The notes: generated by a model not told the origin, from the sequence alone. DNA of 64,000 bases from Physella acuta (GCF_028476545.1 NW_026731810.1:186001-250000), one strand, 5' to 3'. Shown: positions 45,905 through 59,220, numbered from the stretch's first letter. Program-made: numbers and translations.

Positions 45905-46105
45905 TTCCCATCTAAAATACAACTAGCAGATTTAGAATACAAATAGCAGATTTATAATACAACTACCAGATCAAGAATACAACTCGAAAGCTAGAATACA
46001 ACTGGCAGATTTAGAATATAACTATCTGATTTAGAATGCAACTATCAGATCAAGAATACAACTATCAGATTTAGAATGCAACTATCAGATTTAGAAAACA
46101 ACTAG
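45905..46105. repeat. Degenerate 19-20-bp tandem repeat, about 9-10 copies
   Basis: The unit is agatttagaatacaactatc, with variants agatcaagaatac and cgaaagctagaatac. Confidence 0.88.
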
Positions 46106-46754
46106 TTCGTATTTAAAAGAAACTTTTTTTTTCAACAATTAGGTAATAGAGCGATTTTTTCGTCGCCCCCTCCCTCTCTCCCAAAAAACAGATCATGAAT
46201 CCGCACCCCCAACTAACAAATCTAGAATCCCCCCACACTCCACACCCAAACTGACATATCTCTCCCAACTAAATGACGTCATTTCCGTCAGATAATCACG
46301 CCAGCATGAAGTCACTTAAGTTGTACGTTAAAACTGTCCAATATTATATCTTCAGAAGTATCGGTTTCAAGTAATATCAAGTGTTCAGATCCGAATTTCA
46401 GATGCGAGGATAAATCCCTCGACCACCAACATTCATGACTAAAACAACGTCAGGACACCAAGGAGAACAATACAGGTAGACGGTAACCCGATAGGTAAGA
46501 TTTTCTTATCACAAGATTGCTCTGTTTTTAAATTAAACGTACTGGAATGACTTCTAACACCTTTTGATTGAAAAGAATTTAGTGGCCTGATGTGAAAAAA
46601 TCAACAAAACTATGCTACGCTTGTGTGGATTCTGAATAAACTCGAGACATTTGATCAGAGGATATTAAATTGTCTCTATTTTAGATACCAACTTGAAACA
46701 CTGTCAAAAGTTTGGTGTAATGCACCCAAAAGACTGCCTAGCTGTCAATAAAAA

Positions 46755-47045
46755 TGTTATTAGACGTCTTCGTTCTTATTTGTAATGTTAAACATGATTT
46801 GCTCAAACACAATTAAGTTTAAGAGTCAAAATGTTATGCAGTCGACTCTGATTTTGGACTGCTTTTTCTTTTTGGATTTGATTCCATAGCATTTGTCCAT
46901 GAACAAACTACATGGCAGCAGTTGTTTGATTTTGGAGTTGTCTCTCCCAGATGGGTTGCTGTCGAACCTCATCCTCACTCATCTTCTCGAAGGTTCGAAA
47001 TCGGGTCATTCGATTTAGCAACATAATCTTTACCGACCCCACGCA
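46755..47045 (-). mobile_element. SINE family 2, full-length copy
   Basis: On the minus strand: a tRNA-like head (gggtcggtaaagattatg, then cgatttcgaaccttcgag), gggagagacaactcc, aaacaactgctgccatgtag, tttgttcatgg, atccaaaaagaaaaagcagt, ttaattgtgttt and the 3' end aataagaacgaagacg. It spans about 290 bp and has no inner second head, so it shows the basic form of the family. Confidence 0.85.
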
Positions 47046-47094
47046 AGTTAACTATCATTTAGATCTAGTTATTCTCATGAAAGATTTATTTTCA

Positions 47095-47165
47095 ATATGT
47101 CTTCCAAATGCAGTATAAAAGACTGATCACAGTAACTATCAACTAAAATCAACTACACTGAACGA
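47095..47165 (+). promoter_or_regulatory. TATA-box-like sequence
   Basis: The word gcagtataaaagactg resembles a core promoter TATA box, followed some 30 bases on by atcaactaaaatcaac. No exon is visible downstream, so the call is weak. Confidence 0.15.
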
Positions 47166-47637
47166 AGACAAGAGTCAACTTCATTTGTAAAATAATGATT
47201 ATTTAACCAAAAGAAAAAAAAAGTAATTAAAATTGTATTTAAAATAGTTTGGGTTATCTCGTATACATTTAATGTTTTTAAACTACATAAAGAATAGGCT
47301 ATAACATGTAGAGTATTAAATTTAAAAAACATTAAAAATATATTTCTAACGCAATAATCTTAAACTATATAGGAGGAGGCGGGATGCGTTAGAAATATCC
47401 CTATAGATCACGCTAAGAAATGATTTTATTTCTCTTTCTGTTGTGTTTTAGCTGGTTTTTTCCTGTGTCATATCAGCATCTCCTGTTTTCATTTTCATAG
47501 TTAATTTATCAAACAACTTATTTCTTCATTGATGTATCACATTCGTTGTTATAATTTATTCTTTTTAATGTGACAATTTTTCTCAATAAAAATAAAATAA
47601 AAAATCGCGTTAAAAAACGTTGCAAATTTTCATTCAG

Positions 47638-47870
47638 GTCTGTTACGGGCATGTCAGAGGGCGAGACGCTAACGGCCCCGTCTGTGTAGGAACACGAGGG
47701 CGACCAGAGGAAACGCCTCGCCGCTGTCCCGTTGGAAATATGACCCGGATATCATATCTTGCCGTGGCGGGATCATGTAGCAGGGGGTACTCGGTGCTGT
47801 AGATGGTATCGTCTGATCCAGGACGGGGACACGCTGATTGCTGCTGCAGCGATTTCAATATCAGGTACTT
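47638..47870. other. GC-rich unique island, possible exon or regulatory DNA
   Basis: A 230-bp GC-rich block with sharp edges against AT-rich DNA. On the plus strand it is bounded by ttttcattcag (acceptor-like) and atatcag/gtact (donor-like), but all three plus frames have stops inside. A minus-strand frame of about 71 codons is open (pieces DDTIYSTEYPLLHDP, RYDIRVIFPTGQRRG) but has no recognised relative. It could be a non-coding exon, a decayed exon or a CpG island. Confidence 0.3.
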
Positions 47871-47924
47871 AAAGGCCAGACATAACCGTTAGAGCGGATT
47901 ACACAAGAACACAAACACATCTGT

Positions 47925-47982
47925 ATCTATATCTATCTATATATATCTATATATAGAGAGAGATATAGATATATAATATAGG

Positions 47983-48040
<58 letters not shown>

Positions 48041-48090
48041 CCTATGTATATATATAGGCCTATGTATATATATAGGCCTATATAGATAGT
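47925..48090. repeat. (TA)n with repeated taggccta words
   Basis: Imperfect tatc/tata repeats, then about 60 bases of pure TA, then three copies of tataggcctatgtatata. The palindromic tataggcctata also appears alone near 8488-8512. Confidence 0.93.
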
Positions 48091-48411
48091 ATACCAATTA
48101 TCAACCGATGAGGAAATGAACAATTTTGTTACGTATATTCAACAGATGAAAACATCTCCTGATATAATCTTACATACCTGGATGCCGCTAGCTCTACGAT
48201 TGTCATTGTCTCCTACACGACGCCTCAGATGGCGGACATAAAGAACTTTATCCGTAGAGACGACACCCTCAGCCCACACAAGTAACCCCCTCAGAACAGA
48301 TATGGCGCCTTGATTGTGTTGGATCTACGTCAGACTTTGTAAACCTTGTTTAGTTAATTAAACGAATTTTTTAAAATTATGTTCTTATCGTATGGATGTA
48401 TCAATTGAGAA

Positions 48412-48560
48412 GATGTGGTTGAGTGGAAGAGCGAACTAGTGCAGCTCTGTGACGTTTGGGTTCGGTTCATGGTTTGTGTATGTAAAGTCATCCTTAAGTA
48501 TGTCCAGGTTTAGTAATTACCTGACTCAAGATGAAAGTATTTTGGTTTAGTGGATGACAC
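48412..48560 (+). mobile_element. tRNA-derived SINE-like element
   Basis: The head gatgtggttgagtggaagag has an A-box shape, and gtttgggttcggttcatgg about 35 bases on has a B-box shape. The following attacctgactcaagatg resembles the family 1 body word acctaactcacgtt. It may be a distant member of family 1. Confidence 0.5.
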
Positions 48561-49094
48561 TATCCATCATACTCTAATGCTTCATTTGCACCCCAGAGAA
48601 CCACATGTTCTGGACTAAACGTTTTTATAATGTAGACCTGTTTGTTGTTTAAAGCTTTTGCTCCATGATACAGGCACTCCACGAAGACCCCAAAGGGTTA
48701 AACATAGTCACAACAAACAAAATATATTTTTTTAGTAATTTTATTAACGGGGAAATCTAGCACAAACAAACCAAGTTCAAGGCAATTTATTTTTTGGCTG
48801 TAAAAAAAACGGGACATATGTAACATCATCTTAGCATTCGTTCAAGCGACCTCAGCCTCCGAGTTACTCAGCCTCGTTAATGGCAAAGCTGTGTTCATTA
48901 ACCCTCTAGATTAGCATCATTGATTAACTCTAGAAGATATCAGGAGTGGGCTGTGTCAGGCTGTTTTCGGTGTGTTTATTTTTTTCGTTTGCTGCGTGTA
49001 TTGATGTTTTTGGTAAACCTTGTACAATTTGTGGATATAAAAATATACTAATAATATACAGATTTTACCCAAATTATATTCGACATAAACACGC

Positions 49095-49300
49095 ATTTAA
49101 AAAATTGACTCAAAATATAACAAAAATATGTTAGGCACAATATTACCAACAATATTTTAGACACAAAATGTAACATTCCAAAACTATTTCTGACACAAAA
49201 TCACCAAAACCATTTTTGTCACATAACGTAGCATAGCAAAATTATTTTTGACACAAAATTACCAAAACCATTTTTGACAGAAAATGTACGAAAACTGTGA
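49095..49300. repeat. Degenerate tandem repeat (tttttgacacaaaat)
   Basis: Units of about 25-40 bp combining gacacaaaat and accaaaaccatttt recur about six times. Confidence 0.7.
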
Positions 49301-49379
49301 ATGTACCCAACTCTTCTGACACAAAAGAACACACACGTCGTCTACTTGAGCGCCGTCTGCCATTTCACGTAACTCTCAG

Positions 49380-49520
49380 TTAAAACAGATCACCGCAGCA
49401 GCAGTCGCTGGCAGACGATGAATACCGCGCCTGGAGAAATCTCTTGTTTCCCCCGCGCTGCCCCCTCCACCCCCTCATCCCCCCCCCCCCCCTGCCACTT
49501 GTAGGGGGTATAGTTCCCAA
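49380..49520. repeat. GC-rich stretch with poly-C
   Basis: A CpG-containing stretch leads into a run of about 14 C at 49482. No MITE ends are seen. Confidence 0.5.
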
Positions 49521-49914
49521 AGGGCCCTCCAGTACTAGAAAGATGCCAACTCTCTTAGTGCGCCTATGCAAACAGTTTAGCCCGTGCGATCAAAACCCTG
49601 TAGGCTGTCTCTAATCGCTTATGGGTGAAAAACATATTTCCCTACCCCCGTCTCCCTACCTTTCCATAATTGGTGTAATGTTGGTCCCCCCGGGCTAAGA
49701 AAAGGTTCTTTTAAATAAAGACGGCTTATCGCGTAGGCAAGGCGGGACGGGAAGAAAAACACGAGGATTTGTATCTGTCATTTGGATCAGACTGAAAGGT
49801 AGAGGCGAATCTATGGGGGAGGGGGTGGAGGTAGGTAAGGGGAGCCTCTTTCAATTAACTCCGTCAAGAAACTAACCTTTTTAGATGCGGATTGAATTGA
49901 TAAACACAGCGATA

Positions 49915-50160
49915 CCACAGGCTAGGAGCAACACGGCGGCCGTGGGCATTGAGGTGTCACCGCGATCTGCCATTGGGGGCCGCGGCCACAAGAGGCACTC
50001 GGGGCCCCCTCGACAGGCCAGCGGGACCCGCCTCGCTGGGGGAGGCGGGGTGGGATGTTAGCGTGACGAGTCGGGGTGGTAAAGATGGAGGGGGGGGATA
50101 TAAAACAGGTATTTTGTCGCGTTCTTCCCCACCTTTCTTGTACAAGTTTGAATAAATGTT
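49915..50160 (+). promoter_or_regulatory. CpG-dense island with a TATA-like word
   Basis: The island includes cacggcggccgtgggc, ccattgggggccgcggcc (inverted CCAAT), ttgaggtgtcaccg (T-box-like aggtgtcac) and, after a G run, ggatataaaacagg. An aataaa lies 45 bases further on. Open frames exist on both strands but are compositionally driven and match nothing I know. Confidence 0.35.
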
Positions 50161-50729
50161 GCCACTTGTGTGATGGGTGGGGGTGGAGGGAGAGATTTAG
50201 AGAGGGGGGTCTACAGCTAGATTGATTGCTGCAAATATAGGCAAAGAATTGGACCCCATGCGCACATTTTGTTTGTGAATCGCGAGATTTTACCCAGCTT
50301 ATTTTAACTAGAATGAATTAACTTGTATAATGGTGGGAGGGGGGTGAATTTTAAACGACCAGCAATACAAAAGAAAAAAATGTTTTTTACATTTTTAAAT
50401 AACTATAATGCACTGGTGTTATATAGAATGCAGATTTTTTTTCCTCAATAGATTTGGATTAGGCTTATGCGTTTTATTCTATTGACGTTATAAGTACTTG
50501 GATGTGTTATGTAGCCGTCAGCGACTGAATGACTGTATGTCGTTCTCACAGAATGTCATACCACACACATTGGCGTGGTCCGTGCTAATAGACATAGTTC
50601 ATCCTGCACTACAATCGTGCTGCTTCATACGAAAAGGTACAAAAATAAACACAGTCATCTGGTGAAAGGCGAATTAAATCTTACCTAATTGCGTAATGTG
50701 TGGGCAAATGTTCTAGACGCAAAATACGC

Positions 50730-51004
50730 TATGACATGTCTGTCAAATGACACGTCTGTCAAATGACACGTCTATCAAATGTCACGTCTGTCAAATAATA
50801 CGTCTGTCAAATGACACGTCTATCAAATGCCACGTCTGTCAAATGACACGTCTGTCAAATGACACGTCTGTCAAATGACACGTCTGTAAAATGACACGTC
50901 TGTCAAATGACACGTCTGTCAAATGACACGTCTGTCAAATGACACGTCTGTCAAATGACACGTCTGTCAAATGCCACGTCTGTCAAATGCCACGTCTATC
51001 AAAC
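50730..51004. repeat. 16-bp minisatellite, about 17 copies
   Basis: The unit is tgtcaaatgacacgtc. The centre atgacacgtc and the start tgtcaaat give partial dyads. It ends about 35 bases before an unrelated 18-bp array. Confidence 0.97.
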
Positions 51005-51040
51005 GTGAGTCCTTAAAGTTGTGTGCAATAGTGATTGTAC

Positions 51041-51453
51041 GTGGTCAGATCAAGTCATGTGGTCAGATCAAGTCATGTGGTCAGATAAAGTCATGTGGAC
51101 AGATAAAGTCATGTGGTCAGATCATGTCATGTTGTCAGATAAAGTCATGTGGACAGATAAAGTCATGTGGTCAGATCATGTCATGTTGTCAGATAAAGTC
51201 ATGTGGACAGATAAAGTCATGTGGTCAGATCATGTCATGTTGTCAGATAAAGTCATGTGGTCAGATCAAGTCATGTGGTCAGATAAAGTCATATGGTCAG
51301 ATCAAGTCATGTTGTCAGATAAAGTCATGTGGTCAGATAAAGTCATGTGGTCAGATAAAGTCATGTGGTCAGATCATGTCATGTTGTCAGATAAAGTCAT
51401 ATGGTCAGATAAAGTCATGTGGTCAGATCAAGTCATGTGGTCAGATAAAGTCT
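51041..51453. repeat. 18-bp minisatellite, about 23 copies
   Basis: The unit is gtggtcagataaagtcat, with atcaag, atcatg, gtggac and gttgtc variants. Eighteen is a multiple of three, so two plus frames stay open (hexapeptides CGQIKS and WSDKVM). Runs of the same three-unit variant block (atcatg, gttgtc, gtggac) show higher-order duplication of 54 bp near 51110-51240. Confidence 0.97.
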
Positions 51454-51770
51454 TTCTGTCATTGTGTGTTTCAATGTTTTTAATTGGTAAAAATAAAGTA
51501 GGGCTAATTTTCCTTTTTAACTTCATCAGCAACATTTCACGTCTGTGACATTTTGTGCTGTAATAATTACTTGGGGTTTCTTTGGGGTAGCACGGTAGAA
51601 GATTTAGATTTACGGTATAGGTCAGAATTAGGTTTAGTCCTTTAGTATTTGTTTTATTTTAAATAACAAAAAGTTATTTGATATGGTACGACGCTTGTTC
51701 CGTGGCATATCAATAGTAAGACAAGGCTAGTCTTTTAACCCTGTCACCACTTAGTGTTGCACACAAACAC

Positions 51771-51772
51771 AC

Positions 51773-51867
<95 letters not shown>
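51771..51867. repeat. (AT)n microsatellite with (CATA)n edge
   Basis: acatacatacatacat leads into about 80 bases of pure AT. Confidence 0.98.
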
Positions 51868-51870
<3 letters not shown>

Positions 51871-52399
51871 TGTGGCGCGTATCGAGCGGAAAGTTCAACC
51901 TTGGTTCCGGGGAGTGTCAAGGCAATATTGACTGTTGACACTTGGCGGCTAAACCCAGCACTCGTAGTGTGACATAAATATGTACTCAGATCTGCGAAAG
52001 ATGTCAATCCAATGTATACTATCGAAAAATCACATGTGGCAATGTGAAAAAAACGGTGGGTTATTTTTCGAAAAACTTTGACACAAAAGATACGTTTGCT
52101 GTAGTTAAACAAGGTATGACACGGCGTCGCTAAAGAAAGTGTAGTAGTCCCCCTCCCCCTTTCACATTTCTTCCTCCCCCTTTTCATTTTTCCCCTACCT
52201 GTTCTGTACACTAGTACCCGATATTTGTTTGCAAAACTAATCTCCAGCTTAACAGAGTTGACCCGCTTACGCTCTTAAGTAATGCGAATTTATAATAAAG
52301 CAATAATCAAGAAAAGAGTGAAATTTTTATTTTTTTATTTGTAATATATTATGATTCATACAGCTTGATTTTTAAAAAGAGAAAATGAAAGGGGGTTAA

Positions 52400-53200
52400 A
52401 AAAAATAATGCCATTGTGGAAATTCTAGTTTGGCTGGAAGCGAGGAAGGAAACGCACCGAAGAATATGTCCTCGTCCCAACTGTTTAATTGAATTAATTG
52501 AGTTTGCCGGTGCCGCGCTGTTATTTTGGGTGGCTCTTGGTCGTGTCAGGACCGCCAGACTAGCACCATTAGCCCTTACATCGACCTTTCTATGTTCACC
52601 TCTCCTGCCATGAAATATGTTTTCCTTAGCCACATATCAATAGGCTGACACCCCTTGAGAGGGAACGAATCCTATTGATTTTCACTCCACTCGCAAGCCT
52701 CTTTTTGCCCCCAATGCGCAAGACAAACAAAAATTGTGTTGGTTAAAAAACACGTGCAAATAAGTGTTCCGAGGTGTACTGCCGGCGACTCTTCATCAGC
52801 TAGGTATACCCGTGGCGGATGAATACAGACCAGAGACGAACAGTTTGCTATAACAATTAGCGAGTACGACCGAAAATAAAGTACTTTAGAAACACTCCAA
52901 AATGGCATACACATTTTTTTAAAGCCTCCCCTGAGAGGGTTAGGGAACAAAATGACTTAAGAAATCTATTTCCGACTCGATTAAATTTCCGAGACATTTA
53001 TATTTCTCTTGTTTCACCCGAATCTCGCATTTCTCACTCGACTTCATAAAACACGTTAAAAATGTAAACCTATTATCCGGCATGAGAGGGTATTTGTGAA
53101 AGGCTGTCGCCACTTTCCTTCGACAAGATTTCTTTAATTCATCAGTTTTGTCCATGGTCTTACCGGCAGTGGCAATGTATTTTCTATACCGGATCTACTT
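52400..53200. other. Unique DNA of moderate GC content
   Basis: About 800 bases without tandem repeats, poly-G or SINEs, which is unusual for this window. Contains gtccgaattccg-free, mRNA-like composition and words such as ccgccagactagcaccatta. Minus-strand frames of 71-94 codons cross it, but I recognise no protein. It may hold conserved regulatory DNA. Confidence 0.25.
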
Positions 53201-53584
53201 TAAAGTGGTCTCCATATTGAATCATCCAATCCACAATCCAGTGTTTAACATAGCAAACTCATTAATACACAATTAATGTATACCCGTCTAGGGAAGAAAG
53301 AGTCTTGGCAAGACAAGTCTGTTAAGATTCGGCGTTGTTTCTTGACATTTCCTTAGACGTCCGGGCTTTGGGTAGTTGCGCGGTATGGTGCGCAACTGTT
53401 TTATTATTGATGACGTGAGACCGCCCGAAGCTATTAACGAGATCAGCGATGATAGGTTCTGGATGTGTGAAGACGGGGGCGCGGTTAGGGGGTGGAATAA
53501 TATAATCTACAACTGGGGACTTTTTAAAAAATTCACAGCTGCCATTGAATTAGGCGTTGTAAAGTAAAAGTCAAAACTTGGAAT

Positions 53585-53850
53585 TGGAAATGTGTTGCAG
53601 AAAAGACATTCAAAATGTGTTGCAGTAAAAAGCTATCCACATAACTAAATGAGTTGAGTAAAAAGCTATCCACAACTTGATGTGTTACAGTAAAAAAGCT
53701 ATCCACATAACTAAATGGGTTGCAGTATGTCACATTAAGAAACTACCCACATAAGTATAAGTAAAAGTGTTAGTTTTTTTTTAATGACCCCAAAAGTCAA
53801 TGTGTTATGGTCAAAAAATTTCTAATAAGTCAGATAGTTACTGTTTAAGA
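53585..53850. repeat. Degenerate 35-bp tandem repeat
   Basis: Variants of gtaaaaagctatccacataa and ctaaatgggttgca recur about six times and decay to the right. Confidence 0.75.
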
Positions 53851-54380
53851 AATAACCACGTAAGTAAAAAAAAAATGACGAAGAAAACCACAGCACTTAT
53901 AGGTATTGATTGACCAATACAAGTGAATTAGCCGCGACCTTGTGATAAAATGTCCGGTGTCAAAACATTTCGTTGCAAGAACGTATATAATAAACAGTGT
54001 AAAATCCTCAAAATTACTATCTGAGTTTATTTTTAATTAGAATCTATATATTTTTCCTACAAAAGTCTGGATGTATTACCTGCTCCTGCTATTGGTACCA
54101 GTAGTTTCTTACATCAAATAGTTTAGAGTCGCCAGAAAACCACTTTGTGCTCATCAACCTAATGAGCTGTTGTTTCATTGTTGTTTTTCTTTTATATGCA
54201 TCTTCTGTCCAGATGAAAACTATTATTTGTTTCGATTCGGTGTTCTTTATTTTCAGGAAAAAGATTTAAATTGGTGTCCTTGACTTACAGAAATTTTTTT
54301 TTTAATTAAATACTGACGAAAACAACACTTTAACCATAAACCGTGTATGAGAACTGTTGCTTTCCTGTGATATTTATAAA

Positions 54381-54611
54381 CAATGTTTCTGTCAGATAAT
54401 TTTCACTCGTGGAAAGAGTGGGGGAGGGGTGGCTCTACTAACTTCAGGGGGAGTGCACTTAGAAATTCCGGGCGAAGGGGGGGGGGGGGGTGACACTGGG
54501 GAAAAAACATATTTACTATATAAGCTATGTTTGTTTTTCTAATTCGTCCTGTGGAAAGGGGGGGGGGGGCGGGAGAGAGCGAGTGGTGGATGGTGTATGG
54601 AAGAAACATTG
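54381..54611. mobile_element. Poly-G MITE (family P), 231 bp, diverged
   Basis: It starts caatgtttctgtcag and ends gtatggaagaaacattg. Inside are two G runs of 10-12 and acatatttactatataagct, equivalent to the AT-rich core of the others. Flanks tttataaa and cttgcaaa agree at five of eight positions only. Confidence 0.7.
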
Positions 54612-55234
54612 CTTGCAAACTAGCGCTACAAATATTATAGTACGACTAATGTATATGATTCATCAAATGTTTCTAATTTTAAAACTGACCAAGCTGTTCA
54701 AACAACTTTAAAATAGACATTTAATCTCGCTCAGCCACCCACCTGAGTGATGGCCCGTAGAGCTCTCGGTGTCTCGGTCTCGATGAGTTTGTACCTACAG
54801 TTACATCCCTTCAATGGGTTAGCTAGAGTTAAGTCCCTTCTTCGCGATGGCTAGAGTTAAATCCCTTTCCGAAGTAGCTTTCGCTACTCTTCAAACTTTC
54901 CTTTTCACTCGGTGTTATTTCTGTTTTGTTGAACTAGCCCGCCCCCATCATGACACGATAAATGTACCTAAATCACCGGCACTTCTTTGTGTTTACAAAG
55001 ACGCGTAGAGTTTACAGTATTATGGAACACTCACCGCAACCAATCAACCGGAGACATATTTTTGTCGACTGGGTATATTTCGGACTATAAGCTTCAGAAC
55101 ACATGAATGGATTAGTATAAACAAGAGATTATCAGCAACATATAGCAGCTGTGTAGTTGGGTATTTTTTATAATGAAAAAATACGATATCGATCATAGGT
55201 TTCGTTTCAAAATTATGTTAGACTTTCAGTATAA

Positions 55235-55475
55235 CATATCGGTTGTTTGACCTCAAGCTTAGGTATAACCTAACGGTTAGGCTTTAGACCTTACAGCTAG
55301 GAATAACCTTATATTTTGAGATGACCTAATGGGTCAGAACAACCTCACGTTTAGGTATGACCTAACGGTTAGGATTGATTTTGACCTTACAGCTAGGAAT
55401 TACCTCACAGTTTGTTATTACCTAACGACTTGAAACGACCTTATGTGTGCATGACCTAATTTCGAGTGACTTCCA
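55235..55475. repeat. Degenerate repeat (gacctaacggttagg)
   Basis: The words gacctaacggttagg, gaccttacagctaggaat and aacctcac alternate with a spacing of about 20-25 bases. One pair about 110 bp apart (near 55265 and 55360) is nearly identical, which suggests a larger duplication. Confidence 0.75.
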
Positions 55476-56057
55476 AAAACTTTCATAAAACTAATGTCTT
55501 TAAATTGACCTTTGTCAATATCAAGATAATTAACCATGCATATTTCTTGAGTAATCTTTGATCTAAAATTCTAAATCCGGCTTATACTTTACCATGTCTT
55601 ACAATGTTACAAAGAGTATAGCCTCACCGTCCCGTTATTCCCACCGATCCACCCCCTCCCCACTTTATCATATTAAAAACTTAAACCCATTTGTTTCCAG
55701 CCATATGTATTCTCTGACTCAATTTTGTAAATACAAGACAATATCTTAAAAACCACCCAGTGTTCATAAAACAGAGGAATAAATTTCGTTGTAATCAAAT
55801 TATTTCACGAAAAGAAAAAAAAACTAACATTTTTGGCATTCCGCATCAGTTTAAAAAATCTATGACAACGAAACGTGGATGAAAAACCTATGACTATGAA
55901 GCGTGAATGAAAGCTGACACCAGCGAACCCCCCGCGATTGTTGACTGAGTCGTGTTGAGGCGAGTTTGTTTCAAACATGTTACATGCTAGGTGTCGTCTG
56001 GGATACGTGTCACCCTTTCAAGTAGCCGGCGTTGTCATCCGTAAAAAAAGATAGGTT

Positions 56058-56076
56058 GGGAGGGGGGGGGGGGGAG
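56058..56076. repeat. Poly-G tract
   Basis: ggttgggaggggggggggggg with no MITE ends. Confidence 0.85.
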
Positions 56077-58975
56077 TGAGGGTTTATTTTAATCAACTGC
56101 GAATGTTAAACTTTTAAAGGTTGCGTTTAGTTCAGTTTTGAATCATGAGCTAGGTCTTGTGGGCAACCACCCTAGACGTTACAAGACTGGGTAGTGCAGG
56201 AGATATTATTTGTGGTATTAGCTAATCCAGTACTAAGCCTAACACTTGCTTTAAACTTGGCCATCTCATATGCTCTGAACATAACATTGTCATATGCTCT
56301 GAAAATAACATTCTCATTAACAACGAAACTCATCATGCGGTAGTATTGCCATATAGTTAAACACAGACGTATGATTCACTTTTATATTCAGTCATATTTG
56401 TTTTAGGTTTCGACAGTCACATACTCATTTTTTACTTCATATATTTTTGCTTCAACACTTGTGCATTGTCAACTCCAGGGAAAATATCTCCTAAAATTAT
56501 CACTGAGCTATAAATTACTGCCTAGCTTCTCTAAATTATATTTATGTATCCATTGTTTCTTTATCTTGCTTTAAATGAACGAATTGCTTTATTTCATATC
56601 TTTACGGTCAATCTAAACCTACTTGGTTAAAGTAAAATCTAAAATATTACCTGCATAAAAAAGCGTCAATCTATGCATTTGTCATTAAGATTCTGCATGC
56701 GTATTTCTAGTTGAAACTGTTAGTATAAAAGTATGCTAGACTACTAAGAAAATGAAGCAGATTACAGAAAATTAATTTGTGGATGTAATAACTTAATCAC
56801 AAACATGCATCTGGAACAGTTAATTGATTGGGTATTGATCTATCCACCTCATGTTTACTAGCTCACACACTAGTAACACATGCATAATTTACACATCACA
56901 TGAGTTGGTATGGGAGGGGGCGGGCTGCATCTTTGTAGATTATCAGTAAGTTTAGCTTAGTCTCGCCTACAAGCAATATGTCATAACTAAACATCTTCAT
57001 TATTGATGAAATTCTTATCTTCACCGTGACGGGCAGTGTAAATAGAAGAATCGAACCAAGGGAGAGAACACACGGATTAGTTTGTTACCTCCCTTAGAAA
57101 GTAACTGTTGTGCACCATGATTTGACGTGTTAGGTTTATCAATTTTAATGCGCTTGTATTATATGCAGGCTGCAGTTAGCGTCAAATGCAAACTTGTCTG
57201 AGTTATGCCTCACTGGCCGTTACAGAACGCATCAGATCGCACCCTGTTTGCAAACAATATGCGTTAATTAATTAATGAGTTTTGTACAAAGCCTTTAGAT
57301 CAAGTATTAGAAGTGAGTTTTCCGAAACTGTTTTTAAGAAGTTTTATATTTCTAAATGCAATCCGTGCTAAAAAAATTGTTTTCTGGTTTTTTATAATTA
57401 AAATAATAACTGAAATTTTTTTTTTTTTAATTTGTGTTTTTAAAATTTAAACATCAATATTCTAAAAAGTCTTTTAATCCTTACTTTTTAGATTCATATT
57501 GAAAATAAAATGAAATACTTTCTGTTTTCACAATTTCAGCGCTTGCCATTTTTAAAAGAAAATGTTTCAACTGACGGTCAACAATAGCCCAAGTGACCAG
57601 TGGTCAGCTGGGGGCATTAGTAGGCCAACGTCTGCTGTGGGCAGTGGCAGAAGCCCATTGACGACATTGAGATAATGAGATAATTGAACTCACGAGACTT
57701 AACGAGCTCTTGTCCATTTAGAATGGAACAACTGGACCACCGAGATGACCGTTGAAGACGATCAGTACCCCCAGGCGTCTTCACGATTGGAACTTTCGAT
57801 ACTGTCCGTTTGCATTTTTTAATCTTTACTCACTTTATGAAACTTGTGCCAATAGACAAACCAAATAAACTAATTTTATTTAATTTTATTGTTTTATCTT
57901 TTTTATATAATGAAGTCATTATTTCTTCATTTTGTTTATTGGCTTTTGTTAATGTTGAGCTGTCCAGCATATTATTATTAAAAAAGGTTACCAAGTAGAA
58001 GGTAGGCTTTTGCTAAAACATTTTCAAAACGCAGATTCAACCTCAATATTTTTTAAGCAGTAAAACATCTCCAGTTCAAGTACATTTAAGTTAAAAGCCT
58101 CTTTTTAATCGTGTACATTTTTCGACTCGTTAACCAAAGCTAGAGTGTTTTCAATTCATTATGCGCGGAGCAATACAAAAATATTTTATTCGTATCTTTT
58201 ACATAAAAAAAAACAAGAGTTAAATAACCAAGGGATCTTCATAAGAAGAAATACGTAGCTTTTTCATTCATCGGACTTAAATGTATTAGTAAGTAAAATT
58301 ATTTTTTTTAAAAGTGTAGATGTAAGTTTTTTTGGATGGAATATATCCCTCAATTTTGACAATGAACTTTTTTTTTAAATACTCAAGTAGAGCCTACTGG
58401 ACAACGATACTTTGACCTTGTTATACTTGACACGACTACCAAGCAGGTGATCTGAACGTCTTTGATTGATAAACAGCAAAAAAAATCAGACGTGACAGAA
58501 AATGAAAGAGAATACTACGATGCCGGTCTGAAACTCTCCCCATAAATCTATTTATTTTTAATGCAATTATTCTTCTCTTACCTTGATCACCTTAGTGGGC
58601 CATCGTAGCGCGCGGGGACAGATGGGTTATTTTACTAGTCATGAATAGGATTGGTTGTTGGGTAAATCAAAACAAAACAAAAAGAAACGAAGCGAAAGTG
58701 AAAGGAAGGTGCGGGTGATGATGATTGTTAAAGAATTTATGGCCAGCAGATGTCGCTTCGGTCCAGTTCATCTTTCGCTTTCACTGGCTTGCTGGTCTCA
58801 AAGACACATTAATCCCACTTTTTTTTTAATGCGAAATTAAAATTAGATTTGATTGAAACGAAGTCGTAAAGCTAAGGACAGTCATTTTCAGGGCTCTTGA
58901 GTGTAAGATTTGTTAAGGAGCCATCAAAACCTACTTTTACATTTTAAACATCAAAAGAAACAGTTTTCAAAATGG
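56077..58975. other. Long unique stretch without a gene
   Basis: Mostly AT-rich and without clear repeats. A GC-richer patch near 57580-57780 includes gacattgagataatgagata, with two GATA-type words. I see no exon I can support. Confidence 0.35.
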
Positions 58976-59097
<122 letters not shown>

Positions 59098-59157
59098 TAG
59101 AGAGATAGACCACTCTTATCACAAGACGTACAACCCCAAAGCTAAGTTATAATCAAA

Positions 59158-59220
59158 TCCCCCCCCCCCTTCACCATCTCCGCATCAACACACTACACCT
59201 CCCCCCTCCCACACACACAC
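59158..59220. repeat. C-rich tract
   Basis: Runs of C, then cctcccacacacacacacc. Confidence 0.8.

Noticed and set aside
50971-51548. Frames encoding CGQIKS and WSDKVM hexapeptide repeats
   Set aside because: A by-product of the 18-bp array. Two frames are open at once, which argues against coding.
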